Assembly: GCA_013397115.1 (NCBI GenBank)
Contig: VWZW01001322.1
Location: forward strand, 1,480,282 to 1,544,281
Direction: 5' to 3'
Length of the DNA: 64,000 nucleotides
DNA from: Edolisoma coerulescens
Taxonomy: Eukaryota > Chordata > Aves > Passeriformes > Campephagidae
A model generated the notes under the pieces. The model ran no database searches and was not told where the DNA came from. It saw only the letters and a list, made by a program, of their open reading frames with translations. Below are positions 1 through 12,545 of this stretch, piece after piece (within the stretch, counting starts at the first letter, position 1; every line of letters begins with the position of its first letter). The position numbers and the translations under genes were made by a program.

Positions 1-2128
1 CATTCAGCTTGATCCATGTCTTGGAAGCTAACTGTGGCTGCAGCATTTATAATTCACAGAAGAACAGCATAACTTAGTTTTGACCGACTTTTAAAAAGTA
101 TACAAGGGTTTCACGTGCATGCTGCCACCTTACACCAGTTAGCGAAAGCCAAAGCTTCAAGGAGCCTAAACCCACCTCATTCCTCAGTCGAGAGGCTAAG
201 ACTAGGTTGTTCAACACTCACCCCAATCCATTTTTCAGAGGTACCTTGTTCCCCTCTTCATCTTAAGCCCAGAGACTTAGCTCTGGACAGGATTTGAAGC
301 ATGTGTGGATGGAGGGGTGGTGGTTACAGCCAAAGTAAGAGCTATCAGTGCAATCTGTACCACAATTGTTCCCCCTACCCCTCACTGCTATGCAAATACT
401 CCCAGTTTTGAACTGCTGTGTGTTCCTGAGAAGCTGCCAACAAAGTTTAGCTGTCTCTTGATAAGCTCCTGAATTCTGTAATAAAACAGCAAGAGCAAAA
501 TGTACTCTGGAAGATGGCCTAATGCAAAGCTGTGGCACCGAATTTAAATCATCATGTTACTGCCTTTTTGGAACCTTTTCCCACTTCAATGTGCATGTCA
601 GCTGGGATAAAAATATTGAGCAACAAGCTTTGAACTATTTTGGTGCTCTGTTAAAGTGTTTGAACAATACTGCCACGCCAATTTATCTACATTTTATAAT
701 AATTGGTGATTTGGAACAAATTATAGCGTAAACACAGCATGTCAGAACCAAACAAGTTCTTTTCAAGATATTCTAAATGAAAACATATTTAAGACTATTG
801 TTATTTCTTTTAGTACGATCACCATGGAAACAATATAAAACTCATTTAAAACATTCATTCTTTCTTAAATGCTTTGTGTTGCCTAAATGATACATGAATT
901 GAACATAATTGGTGTGGTATTTCAATGGTCAGTCACAGAACAACATGTCCTTTGGAACATGCCGTAACTGAGTTAATTGCTGCATTTAGTGTATGTGAGA
1001 TGTAAGTTTATACCAGCTTTGTTTTGAAAAGAGAATGGAGCTAAACTTTTAAAACACTAATAGATGTTCTGGGTTACATATACCTCAATTCACTGCAGAA
1101 TTTTAACATTCCAGCAGAGAAAAACTTAGTCAGATTCACCCTTGTAGCAAACTCAGCTACAATAAATGCAGTTACACTCAAAAATAATGGTTTCACTAGC
1201 TTCAGGGCTAAGACATATTTTCAAGGATGTTGTTAGAGGTGTAGCCACATTCACAGATCTCAGCATATGGGATGACCCCTTCCCAGGTTCCCCAGCACAG
1301 CATTTAAGTGCTTACTGGAACCTGTCATATAAACTCTTTCCCAATATACCCTATGGGAGATGAGTGGTGAGGAACAGATACTATGCATACACAATTCAGT
1401 CAGACTGTTCTTAAACCTGCCAGATTCCAGGTACAAGTGCTGTATTTTTTGCATGCACACTTGTGCACGCACAGAGGAGCCATTAATGATCCCTTAACCA
1501 TGGATTACTGGGGTGTACGCAGTAGCCTTCTTCTTGCTCAGGTTCAATGATCCTTCTGGTCATTCTAGCTAAGCTGGAGGCTGGTTTGAACAAGGGCTAC
1601 CAAGGCTGTCCATAGGCCTGATGCCAAGCTGCACATTTTCCTCATCTGTGGTCCCAACAGCTGTGACTCTGCATTTCACAGGCTCCTCGCATCATCTAAC
1701 AGTGGCCATAGGAGATGACCTGAGAACCCTCATTTTCTCTGCCAGCATCAGTCTGTGACTAGACTCACGCCACAGGCTCCCAGAGCCCCCTCAGAACTCA
1801 TGCCCTCCAGCAGGTCCTGCAGGTGCCAATTCTTGCTTCTGGCTGCCACTTGTGGCTTCATCTCTCAGTTGAGTGGGAAGGAGTGAGGCTGCAGTGAGGC
1901 AGAGAAATCCCAGGCATTAACAAGTGAGATATGACCTGAGGCCTGACTATGTGACCACTGAAAGAGACCTAAAGCTGCATGTGGGTGCCACCACGTTGGA
2001 ACCTTGAATTCAGAGGATTCCAGTCTTTCAGTGCTGACAGGCAGTGATCCTCAAAAGCACACTGCATTTGACCTGAGACCTTGAGAAAGGCTGCAAAAAT
2101 TATGTGATCGCTGTGTAATTAAAAAGAA
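1..2128. other. Unique AT-rich non-coding sequence, no feature recognised
   Basis: No open frame here exceeds about 90 codons, and none resembles a known protein. I saw no repeat-family signature, CpG cluster or RNA-gene pattern. It is probably intergenic or intronic. Confidence 0.6.
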
Positions 2129-2129
2129 G

Positions 2130-2510
2130 TGTGTTATATCACTGGGCGGAACATATAGAGATGTAGAATTTTTAGGATATAGTAATAAGTAATATACATG
2201 TAACAAGATGGAGGGTTTTGGGCATAGGCTAGCTCTACTTCTTCTTCTTCCTCACAAACCTAGGTGGTTTTGTATTGGTTTAAAAATTCCGCAATGCGGA
2301 ACCTAAGTAATTTGGTTATTGGAGGTAGATTAGTTAGCATTTTATAATTGGGTAGTTTGGGCTTTAAAAGACCTTAAAGACAGAACTCCGGGGCCATTTT
2401 CCACCTTGTTAACTTAGGAGCACAATCTCTATTGCTGTACTATAGATAAGAAATAATAAACAACTGAGACCATATGAGAACAAGATTCAGTCTCCTGCGT
2501 TTTTCATCCA
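2130..2510 (+). mobile_element. LTR-like segment of an avian endogenous retrovirus (probable solo LTR, boundaries approximate)
   Basis: The segment opens with TGTGTTATATC. It runs through AT-rich sequence with a CTTCTTCTTCTTCC pyrimidine stretch and a TTTAAAAG element that could act as a TATA substitute. Near its end it has AATAATAAACAACTGAGA, a polyadenylation-signal context typical of avian ERV LTRs as I recall them. No retroviral coding sequence follows, so it would be a solo LTR. I could not find a convincing target-site duplication, and the 3' end could lie anywhere from about 2,480 to 2,570. It contains a 15-bp near-perfect palindrome at 2287-2301. The family assignment is from memory of similar sequences, not from a search. 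Confidence 0.5.
2287..2301. repeat. Palindrome TTCCGCA-A-TGCGGAA inside the LTR-like segment
   Basis: Two perfect 7-bp inverted arms flank a single central base. A symmetrical site in the middle of an LTR suggests a dimeric transcription-factor site, but no factor is assigned. Confidence 0.7.
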
Positions 2511-2574
2511 AACTCTGAGTAGAAGAACCAGCAGACGGGGAAAAGAAAAGTAAAAACCTGTCACCACCACAGGC

Positions 2575-4570
2575 AGACTGCAGCAGTCAAGTGAAGAATC
2601 CCCATGTGAGCCTCATGACAAAGTTGTACATCCATAAACAGAAGTGGCATCACATGTAAGTGAGAGGTGCATTTCTGCTATTTCTCTAACCATTACATGC
2701 CTGGTTTACTTATCATTAAGCCATGGAACGGCAGTGAGTTTCACAGTGCAGTTTGGGAGTCACACCAGCAGAAACAAAGGCAGAATTTTATAAAACTGTC
2801 TTTGAGGTAAAAATTGCAACATCAGCCCAAGGGGAATGCATAGTGATAGGACACACAGAGTTGAAAACAAAATTTAAAAATACATGGAAATGCATTTTGG
2901 CTGACTTAATTTATTAAAATGCTTGAAATTTAAATTTGAATGCATAACCATCTGCCTCAAGGGTAAGTTTGATATAAACTCTTATTCCAATTTACATACA
3001 TCTTACTTTGCAAAATGCCACCTGAAACCCAGGCTAAGTAGTGCACAGAGGAAGTAATGCATTTATCTTCCAAGCATTTGATTTTCATTTTGATAAAAGA
3101 CCTAAAGAAAGTACTTCAGGCAATCCTAGTCAACATATCACATATTTCTAAGTTAATTGCCTTGAGTCAGTTTCTCTCCAGGAGCAGAAAAGGTCAAATT
3201 ATGTAGTAGAATTACACTCTCTAGTGGTGAAATCCTGGCCCTTGTGTCACTTCTTTTCTGTAGCTCCATCTCATCCTCTTTGTTCTCCTTGCTCTTTCAG
3301 AAGACTGACAAATAATTCACCTCATACATGTTGTTACCAGTTATTTTTATTGGCAAGGGCACAGTTACCAGCTCTTCTCAACATAAAAATTAAAGGGCAA
3401 AAATTGAGATTTCAGCAAAGAAAGATTCAAGAGATATTTCTTCACCATATGCAATAGTTGGAACAGCTGAAGGAGATGAATAAACGCCATCTTTGTGCAT
3501 ACATGCATATATTTCATGAAGAAACATTTATTTTATGAAGAAACATTCAATGCAAAATACTTCTAGAGAAACAACCACACAGTTAACATGAATTGCCTCT
3601 GTTAAATGACCAACAAGGATGTTCTTTATGCAGGCAAACTGCAGTCCTAGTACATTCTTTGATCATAAGAAAAAGCTTCAAATTGCTCTTGTAATTATCA
3701 TTTATGGTCTTATACACAAAGCACGGCAAAAAAAAAAAAATTCAGAAGGTAGGTTTATCCCAGGAACTGAAAACCTGCATGCTAAGGACAGATACAGCTT
3801 GAAAGCAAGTTTCATGTTATCTGCTATTCTGTGTTGCATGTCCATAATTACAGCACTCAGAGTAACTTCAGGGATGTGGTGAAGTACAGCCCCGCAGGAG
3901 GAGACTGAAAAAACTATTCAGTCCTCAAAAGGAAAAGACGCCTCAAATTTTGTCTATTCACATACCTGCAATGAGCATGTTTATGTCATGCTTTTGTCCA
4001 CGCTGAAAATACATGCAGCCATGTCTTGAGCCAATTGTAGCAGAAGATCTCAACTTCTGCTAACCTGTTGGATGCAAGAACACCTTCCTTGCCAGCAGCC
4101 TTCCTCCTCAGAATGTAATCTAATTTACAGAGACCAGTTTCAGGAAATACCCAGCCAAAAATCCTACAGTTTTATTTCTGTAATTGTCTGCTTTTTGCAT
4201 GACTCTGCCTCCTGCAGAGCATTTAATCTCTTTGCCTTGCAGACAGTTGCAGATCACTCTCTGTGCTCTTTTTTGCAAAAAATATTGTCTTCTCCCTTGC
4301 CAGTCCATCGTGGCCTCCCTGTACTCAAGAGTTTGGCCAGAGAAGAACAGACACATGAAGAAAAATATTTGCCATGCACTATATATGGGCAAGAGTAATC
4401 AGACCACCCAGTCCCATGATATGATTTTGTAACAGATTTCTTGCCTGGGCAACCACTAAAATCACAAATAATTGCATTTTTCAGGCCTCGGTTGTACATC
4501 TACATTAGCAAGCAATTTTGCCCAGTAGGAATGTATTGGAAGAGGGAAGTAGCTGGAGCTATCACTCCAG
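2575..4570. other. Unique AT-rich non-coding sequence
   Basis: There is no credible coding potential. It holds a 13-base A run at 3728-3740 and a small tandem duplication of ATGAAGAAACATT at 3516-3528 and 3535-3547 (period 19). Several overlapping ORFs at 4.07-4.5 kb lie on both strands over the same bases, which fits chance openness. Confidence 0.55.
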
Positions 4571-4858
4571 AATCATAGAATCATAGAATATGTTGAGTTG
4601 GAAGGGACTCATCAGAATCATCAAGTCCAACTTCTGCCCCTATGCAAGACAGCGCAAGAGTCACACCATGTGCCTGGGAGAATTGCCCAAACGCCTCTTG
4701 AGCTCTGTCAGGCTGGTGCTGTGACCACTTCCCTGGAGAGCCTGTTCCAGTGCCCAACCACCCTCTGGGTGAAGAACCTTTTCCTGACACCCTGACAACC
4801 TAAACCTACCCTGACACAGCTTTGTGCTGTTTCCTCCAGTCCTGTCACTGGTCACTGT
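4571..4858 (-). mobile_element. CR1 LINE 3' fragment, minus orientation
   Basis: On the plus strand the segment begins with AATCATAGAATCATAGAAT, the reverse complement of the CR1 terminal octamer repeats. It continues with GTTGAGTTGGAAGGGACT and ATCAAGTCCAACTTCTGCCC, the reverse of the CR1 3' untranslated end. The minus-strand frame just beyond reads VTSDRTGGNS and GRFRLSG, which is the decayed C-terminus of the CR1 ORF2 (endonuclease/reverse transcriptase) protein. The copy is 5'-truncated, as most CR1 insertions are, and cannot move on its own. Confidence 0.92.
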
Positions 4859-5039
4859 TAAAATCCAGTCTAAACACAGAAGAGCAAAAAAACCCGAGTG
4901 TCTATGAATAAAACTGACCGAACCCAGAAAGGTTCGAAATACAGCCTGAAACTTGATTAAAACCAAACACGGTTAGATGTTGGTGCCAAAAAAAAAGAAG
5001 ATATATGTATATATTTTTTAATAGTAAAAGAGGCAAAGA
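4859..5039. other. Non-coding sequence between CR1 and assembly gap
   Basis: AT-rich sequence ending in an ATATATGTATATAT stretch at the gap edge. No gene seen. Confidence 0.6.
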
Positions 5040-5167
5040 NNNNNNNNNNNNNNNNNNNNNNNNNNNNNNNNNNNNNNNNNNNNNNNNNNNNNNNNNNNNN
5101 NNNNNNNNNNNNNNNNNNNNNNNNNNNNNNNNNNNNNNNNNNNNNNNNNNNNNNNNNNNNNNNNNNN
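5040..5167. other. Assembly gap, 128 N
   Basis: A run of N between an AT microsatellite-like flank on the left and a G/T-rich flank (GTGTGTGTGGGGGGG) on the right. A simple repeat in the missing bases is the likely cause. The ORFs crossing this gap are not real. Confidence 0.97.
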
Positions 5168-6533
5168 AGGGTGTGTGTGGGGGGGTAGGTTTGGTACACA
5201 TCACAGCAAGGGAAGGAGTGGGACATACAGTTTAGGCTCATGACAGGGTCAAGTTACTCTATGATGCAGAAAGTTCTCTTTTGACCAGGGCATTTCCTTT
5301 TTCCAGTTTTAAACAACTGAAAGAACAAAATGGGGAAGTGACAGCACAGAAGATATGCATAATGAGCATTCGTATGTATGGCCAGGTGAATTTCAATGTA
5401 ATGAAGTACAGTGGGCTGTGAGGTCAGAGTGGGGATTCTGCAGTTTAGACGTCTGAGATTGTCTGTACATGATCAAATGACCACTCTCTTCTCTTGTGAG
5501 GTATTACAAACCAGAATACAGAAAGATCTGTTCCCAGTTTTCACATGTAATTGGAAACCTGACCCCAGAATATAAGGCCAGAGTATCACAATCTCATCTT
5601 TTTTTGATATGGCCCAGTTCTGTAGTACATTTGGGTAGAGATCTAAATTTCAATACCACATTCCATTTCCTTTATAGGATAAACCAAAATCCAGGCTAAA
5701 GTAAACAACTCTGGGGGTAGAGGGGAGGGAAACTATGAATTAATATCTTAATTTTGTAACTGAGATTAAAGCCAAGCCTTTATTGTCCAAGACTGTGAAG
5801 TGCAGAGTAATAAATCCTTACCGTTAAACCCATCATCTTGTTGTCATGAAATCAATACATTGGCTCTCATTTTACTTCTGACCCCACCACTTAACCCCTT
5901 CATGTGTCTTTCCTGGTGTTTTATTTTATTTAATGAGATAACATTCTTCTCACTTTAAATTTGGTCCAACATTTCAGATGCCTCAAGGGGAAAACATTCA
6001 TGTCTCCTCCTGAAAGACCATGGGCATAATTGTTGTTTTTGATGGATTGTAGCAGGATGAAGAAATTTCTACATTTTGCTTTTGCTTCTTGAGGGAAATA
6101 AATGAGGCCTTGCTAGTGTTGCATTTGAAAACAAGAGAAAGATTTGTCATGTCAAGTGCGGCTTAAATACAGAACACACCCTTTGAACCAACTTGTTCTA
6201 AGCCATCCTACTATGTAATCACTGCAAAGTGTTCATTTACAGCGCTGTTTGTGTACAAGAGTGTGCTTAGGATGGAATGACTGGATAACAAGGAGACCAT
6301 ATGCTGCTCTGACTACGTCAACAGTGCTTTTCTTACCAATTTTTGAAATCTGCTGCTAGCACTATCTTTCACTGTCCTAAAATATTGGAAACATTCCAGA
6401 TGTTCCCATGTCTACTGACTTCATTACCAGTGGGATGCAAAAACAGCATAGCATCGAGTGGTCAATCTCTCTTGTTCAAAATGCAGCCACTCTTTTTACC
6501 CCTGCTATTTGCATGATGAAAGAGAGTAGGCTA
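5168..6533. other. Unique non-coding sequence, no feature recognised
   Basis: Apart from the G/T-rich edge at 5171-5190, nothing stands out. There are no long frames and no repeat signatures. Confidence 0.55.
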
Positions 6534-6744
6534 AGATAAGATTAGGAAGAATATCTTTATTGTGAGGATGGTGAAGCACTGGGACAGGTTGCATAGAGAA
6601 GTTGTGGATGACCCATTCCTGGAAACATTCAAGGGGCTTTGAGCAAACTGGTCTAGTGAAAGGTGTCCCTGCCTGTGGCAGAGGGGTTGGAACCAAGTGA
6701 TCTTCAAGGTCCCTTCCAATCCAACCATTCTATGATTCTGTGAT
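6534..6744 (+). mobile_element. CR1 LINE 3' fragment, plus orientation
   Basis: The segment matches the CR1 3' region in order: ATATCTTTATTGTGAGGATG, GGACAGGTTGCATAGAGAAG, then TTGGAACCAAGTGATCTTCA, and it ends in ATTCTATGATTCTGTGATAA. Relative to the remembered consensus, about 14 bases are missing near 6629 (CATTCAAGGGGCTTTG), between two short repeated motifs. It is a 5'-truncated, inactive copy. Confidence 0.92.
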
Positions 6745-8003
6745 AACCCAGTTAAGCCTCTTGCGCAGATCTCTTCTCTGAGTGCTGTCGTGCAGACCCT
6801 GAGGTCAGTGCCAGCCCCCACAGCGCTCCCCTAGGTGTGCCACCTCCCTCCCACCACTGCCCTGCCAGCTCCCCATGGGCAGATGGCAGCAGGGCAGTGG
6901 ATGCAGGCTTTGCTCAGAAAGTCTGAATTATAGCACTCAGGTCACTGTTTCAGCCAGTGAACATTGCCCCAGTCCTAAGAGAAGCCTCTGCAGTGGCTTT
7001 GAGCTGAAGGCAGCCAGTCAGTCAGACTGTGCACTCCGCCCTTGCAGACTGCAGGGTGGCAGCACACTGGTGTGATGGATGGAAGGGGTGCAAGAGTGAA
7101 CAAGAAAACTGCAAGGAAGGAGGTGGGATGTATCTCCCAAAATATCAGAATAAGATACTCTCAGGTCCCATGGTTATGAGTCTACTCAAGCGCATGGTAA
7201 ATAAGCAAGAATAACAAATCTCTTTGCATTCCTACTGGAAAAGTTTTGAACCTGTCTTTCCGAAGGGGAAAAGCTAATGAGCTCCCATGCCTCCTATGCC
7301 TTCCTGGTTGGAATTATGACAATATTTATACCCGGTGTTAGGTGCGCAATAATTATTTCCAGATGTACTAAACATGGCTTGTTTTTTGCACATTAATCTT
7401 TCACACAGCCTACATGCATTGTAGAGCTCAGATGTTTACTCAACATTCAAATAAAACATAAAGGGGTTAAAAAAACCTATGTGGTCTGTTGAGCTTCCTT
7501 AAAAGGGAGCTGACGGTATCTACCTAACACTAACTTCATTTTATTACTGAAATTCTGGGGATTTATGTAACTGTCCTGCTTTTTTCCAAGGTCTGCATTT
7601 TTGTCCAGCTAACTCACTTCCCAGTGTCCCTATAAAATTAAGTGAAAATGAGCACTAAGTTTTGATGCCCATGGTTCTACTGGAGTTTTTTATTATACCG
7701 TGGACAATATTAAGGGCTATCGGATAATCCCCACATTTTCTTCCTGAACTAAAGCCTGAAGATTTTGGGTTGAATAGATGAGGCTCTTCTTCTCGCTAAA
7801 TGATGGTGTTAAACCACAGTAAATATCAAAAACTTGGTTCACCTTTGCAAAATATGAGTGTGGTGCAAGGGACATTCAGTGCACCAACCCTGATAACCGA
7901 GTCACAAGAGGCAAGGTTGTACCTCACCCTGCCAACAAAAGCTGCCCCTGAGACACGCAGTGCCCACAGGTTTTGAGGGGACTCGGCACCATTCCTCACT
8001 TAC
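6745..8003. other. Unique non-coding sequence
   Basis: No recognised repeat. ORFs at 6875-7214 overlap one another in different frames and resemble nothing I know. Confidence 0.5.
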
Positions 8004-8173
8004 CACAGCAATCAATCGTCCCTCCTCATCCACTTGGAAAAAGGTGCTGCCTCTCATGCCTCCATGCACACATTTTCTTGTCATGGCAGATTTGATCAAG
8101 AGCAGTTATACCACTGGGAATGTCCTGATCACTGCTCTGCAAATGTGTGACCATGTGAGTCGTTTAGCAAGAG
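8004..8173 (-). other. Candidate exon (5' UTR plus start codon), unidentified gene
   Basis: On the minus strand a long pyrimidine tract, TTTTTTTCTCTCTGTCCCAG, makes a strong splice acceptor at 8174. A consensus donor, GTG|GTAAGTGAG, follows at 8004/8003. All three frames are closed near the 5' end of this 170-base segment. A coding reading therefore needs the start codon inside it, at 8084-8082 (context TCTGCCATGAC). That leaves exactly 27 codons in phase 0, beginning MTRKCVHGG and ending DEEGRLIAV. I do not recognise the protein. No partner exon was found, so it could be a chance pairing of splice-like motifs or an alternative first coding exon of a gene extending past the left edge of the window. 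Confidence 0.28.
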
Positions 8174-11100
8174 CTGGGACAGAGAGAAAAAAACAAACAT
8201 CAGAGATGGAGTAATCTCCAGCCATTCATGTGTCTGTAGAACGAGTTTAGTCTTTTGGCATCTGAATATAGGGGGAAGGCGATTAATGGGGTTGTAAGGT
8301 GCTCCCCTGCAGGTATAACCCTGGCTTTGCACTGGTCTTCAACATCTCTCATTATATGGTGGCTTTTAAACACTAGATGTGCTACCTCATTTGTTCGCTC
8401 AGCAATTTCATGATCTGCTGTCATTTTAAAGTTATACTTGGTGTTTATTTTTCAGATGAACCTGACCTTTACAAGCAGAGCTGGACTTTAATTTCTTCTT
8501 CACCTCTGGGGAAGTCTGATGGATTAAGATTTTGGTCCCAGCTGTAACCAAGGTGTCATGGCCAACTATGATATTTACATGAAGGCCTGTGTTTGAACAG
8601 TAAAACATTTTCCTCAGGAGTCTTGAAATTTAGTATGGCTCAGTCTATGTCCATAATACACAGTAGATCAAAAACATATATAATCTGAATCAAGGTTCCT
8701 TACAACATACAGACTGATTCTGTGTGAATTTGGCTCATGTGACTGATCAGGCCAGTGTCCATGAGTTTATTCACATATAGATCATCCCTGTTCATAAATG
8801 CCAGCAAACTCTGACTAATGCTTAGTTGAGTTTATCTTTGTGGATCCAGCTCCAACAAACAAATGTCAACACAAAACCTATCACTCACCAAATTGCTTTA
8901 TCATATTTGAATAACACTTATAATGGGCATAAATAATGAAGAGGGAAAGTATGTTTGATTTTTTACACCTTTCATTGAATTATATATCAAACATTTTATT
9001 GAGCAGTCTAATATTTAATAATCAAACAACAGTTTTGTTTACCAAAGAGTGTTTTGGCACATGCTTTTTTAATAGGACAGGCAGTAGCTGGATGCCACCA
9101 CTTTTTGTTACTTCCCACTCCCTACACTGCAAAGTTCAGCAGCCAAAAGTTCAGGCAGTTCCTCAATGAGATGTAAGAATACCTAGATTATGCAACATTT
9201 GTTATTCGAATATTCCTAGGTTGGGGGAGAGTTATCTTTTTATTTCTCTTATGAATACACTACATTTCCCTGAGCATTTCTCTGGGATAAAAAAACCCAA
9301 ACAAGTGCTGCTTTTTTCTTTAATGAACAACATTCCCCCAGGACCATGGGGAGGGGTCTGAAATGCAGAAGCTGCCCAAGTCCCTTCAGGTGGCCCTGTG
9401 AGGCTCTCCAGTGTCGTTTTCCCAGCAGCAGCGCTATCACCTCTGGCAAGATGAACCCCTTGGAATTACCTAGTCACAGATAAGGTATTTTTCCCTTCCT
9501 TCTTTCTCCAGTTTTGTTAACCAAGATCAACAATTCAAAGCAATTGCTTTTAACGTCTATCTTGTTTGATTCATACTTCACTTTTTCTATTAGTACAGTT
9601 GGAGCTCTTGTGAGTTTTCATCAGCTAATAAATACGCAAAATGGAAATCCATAGTAAGACTTTCCTCTATCTGCAAAATCTTCAGCATGTCTTCAAAAAC
9701 CTCCTATACTCTTTTCCTGAATTATAATTGGCCCGCTTCCATAAATATGTTTAGTGTCCTTATAAACACTGGAAAACTGCGTTTATTGGGATGTCTCAGA
9801 GCTTTCTAGGCAGCAAAGCTTTCAAAGATATTGCAACCATTATAACTATCTCATACTGAATAATCAGAGAGGTAAAAAAGTCAAACTGTCATGTAGCTAA
9901 AATGTCTCACAGAGTCTCACTCTATCACAGACTCCACAAAAAAAGTAAATCAATCCATATTGCTTTTCTTTTCTTTCCAGACCACCCACTTGCTCTTTGT
10001 ACTGGATTTCAGTTACTTTTGTTATCAACACTAAAATATTATAGACTACCTAAAGAAAAGTCAACATTTATGAAAGACCATATTTTTCTACTTATGAAGA
10101 GAAAGATTTCTCCCCATGTTTGTACAATCATATTTGTCTCCAGCATATAAAGTGACTTTAGGGACTCTGACTAAAGAAAAGTTTGGAACTGGATAAAAAT
10201 AAACCTTTAGGTGTTTTGCTGCAACCAGCTACTCAGTGGCTTGGGTTCTGTGGTTTTTTTTCCTCCCGTCAGCTTCTAGTCTACTTCATGAATCTGAAAC
10301 ATAAGAGTAAATACTCAAAAACTTCCACTGTGTTCTTTGATGTTTGCAGCTCAGGCAAGTGTTCAGCTTTTCAACTCAGCATCTCGGAGGTGGTCTCTTA
10401 CCCAAGGTGAGGGTAAGAAACACCCTCCACTTACAAGGGAAAATGATGGATTAACATTCTGGGGGAAGGCTCCCATTTTCCTTGTATTCCTTTTAAACTC
10501 AGTTTATATAGCATTTGGTTCAAGGCAGTAGATCTCTAATCACAGAATTCCTGCTATGGAGCTACGGATTATATGGGGCAAGGAAAAAAGATAAAGGCTT
10601 CTCAGGAATTATTCTTCACATTATTATCTCATCACCCAAGTTAAGGTATGATATTTTTTCCTCAGTAGGAGGCTGTGGTTCAGCTGTAAGAACACACTCA
10701 GAGAACAGAATTTGCACTTGTTCTCATTTGTGATTGACCTCCATTCCCTGAACTTTGTCTTCAAATAATTAAATCAAACATCATTGCCAAGAGGCCAATG
10801 CCAGTATTTTTTGCATGCTGATGATTATTGAGGACCACAACAGGCTTATGGGCTTAACTTGTCCAAATTAATGGGGAAGACTTTCAGTCGACTGAAGTTC
10901 CCCTTAAGTCATTAGGGCAATGTCAATTTATCCTGGAGAAGGATTTGTCCTTAACTGTATGATGGATGAATCCCTAACTACAAGTGTGTTCTCTCTCCAT
11001 TCTTAATTAGAAGAAAATAATTGAAGTGATCCTAATCACTTGATTAGGAGACTTGAAAGCAAAAAGAACAGGAAAGTCAAGTGTTCTACCACGAAGGGTA

Positions 11101-12202
11101 CAGCCACACTCCATAATCATGTAAGGCTTTCTCCAGGATTTTGGTCAGCTGCTTTCCCAAATGCCTCACTTGTCCACTCCAGGTGAACTGCACGGGGCTC
11201 AGTTGATATGATATGGGTATCTGCCCACTAAGAATCAAGGCAAAACCACAGGTTCCTTTTTCACTGGCTAATTGATATTAAAGACAGAGCTCTAATCAAA
11301 TGGTAATGATATTTAATTATAAGCCATTTGGGACAGTATTTGGACCAGCAACCTCACGGTATAAATAACATTCAACATCCCGTGTTCTCCCCTAATTGGC
11401 CAGGAAGGCTGAAGGAACCTGCTTCCCACAGACATTTAATCACATCCAGGAAACACACAGGCCAGAGCAAACAGCGCTATGTTTTGCCACATTTGTCATC
11501 TGACACACTGTTTCCGCTAGCCAAGACTGGAGCTGGTCAAGCCAGAATGCCAAGGGGAGCTCTTTGCATTTGCTCACACTGCCAAATATGCTGTCAGCTG
11601 CATTTCTCTGGTTAATCCTTTTTGTACCAACTGGGGAAGCAGCATAGTTGTTCTGGTTTCTAAGTCCCATATGATTTCACTACCAGTTAGGCAAGTAAAT
11701 GTCTCTGGGATGCCACTGCTGCACTTATGAAAAGCCCCATGGGTGAGGAAGCAGTGGAATCTCTTTAGAGCTATCAGGGCACAAAACTTCAAAGCTGGCA
11801 TACTGAACATGGGATTTTCCACAGACTCAGAGGAGCTTTAGGAAACCAAATTCCATGTGCAGTCTGTAGGCACAGAGTTATCACTAAATTCCTTGTGCTG
11901 CCTTAGCCTTCACAGGCAGCAATTCAGTGGTTTATTGCTATGAAACTACTGAGTGACCGCAAGGAATGCAGCAGCAAAATGTAGCAAAAGATTGGGCAAG
12001 CAACCACTTGGTAAAGGTGTTGATAAATGCTTTCTGCAGAGTCTGAAGTCTTTGTTAACTATTCTTTGCAAGAATGACTTAACCTGCCAATTTATTTTAA
12101 TAGCATTGTGTACAAAGGCAAGAAACCCCTCTCAGTCTTATATTTCAGTCTCTAACTTTACAATAGTTCCTCAATGTCTTGATGGTTGGAGTAGTGTACC
12201 CC
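8174..12202. other. Unique AT-rich non-coding sequence
   Basis: No repeat family recognised. A 57-base segment at 10350-10406 is bordered by an acceptor-like TTTGCAG and a donor-like GTGAGG and is open in all three plus-strand frames. That is not enough to call an exon. Confidence 0.5.
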
Positions 12203-12545
12203 TGCATATGGGGTGGGCGGGCTGTTTTTCTGCCAGGTGACACAATTCCCCAAGTTCCACTGCCAGCTGTAAACCAGGCTCTTGGGTCTCACTGACCAGA
12301 GAAGCTCCACCTAGGCAGCAGAGCTCTTCCTTGTTACCCGGCAGCATAACCACGACAGTGCTGCACAGGTGGTCAGAACAAGCTCTCCCTGCCTCTGCGG
12401 AGGCACCACGGGGCAGCCGTGCCCACGATGTCCTCCAGCAGCTCCCCTGACACCGTGCTCCCTGGTCTGGGCAGCTGCTGTGCCCCACGGCAAGAGCCTG
12501 TCTCCGAGGGAGCCGCAGTGGTCACTCCCTGCAGCTCCCCCCTTA
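12203..12545. other. Locally GC-rich patch, function unknown
   Basis: This stretch is clearly richer in G and C than its neighbours, with scattered CpGs (for example GGGGCAGCCGTGCCCACG). Two overlapping minus-strand ORFs cover it, but neither resembles a known protein. It could be an old repeat, an exon or a regulatory patch. Confidence 0.35.

Noticed and set aside
4902..5241. ORFs spanning the N gap at 5040-5167
   Set aside because: Their frame runs through unknown bases, so there is no support.
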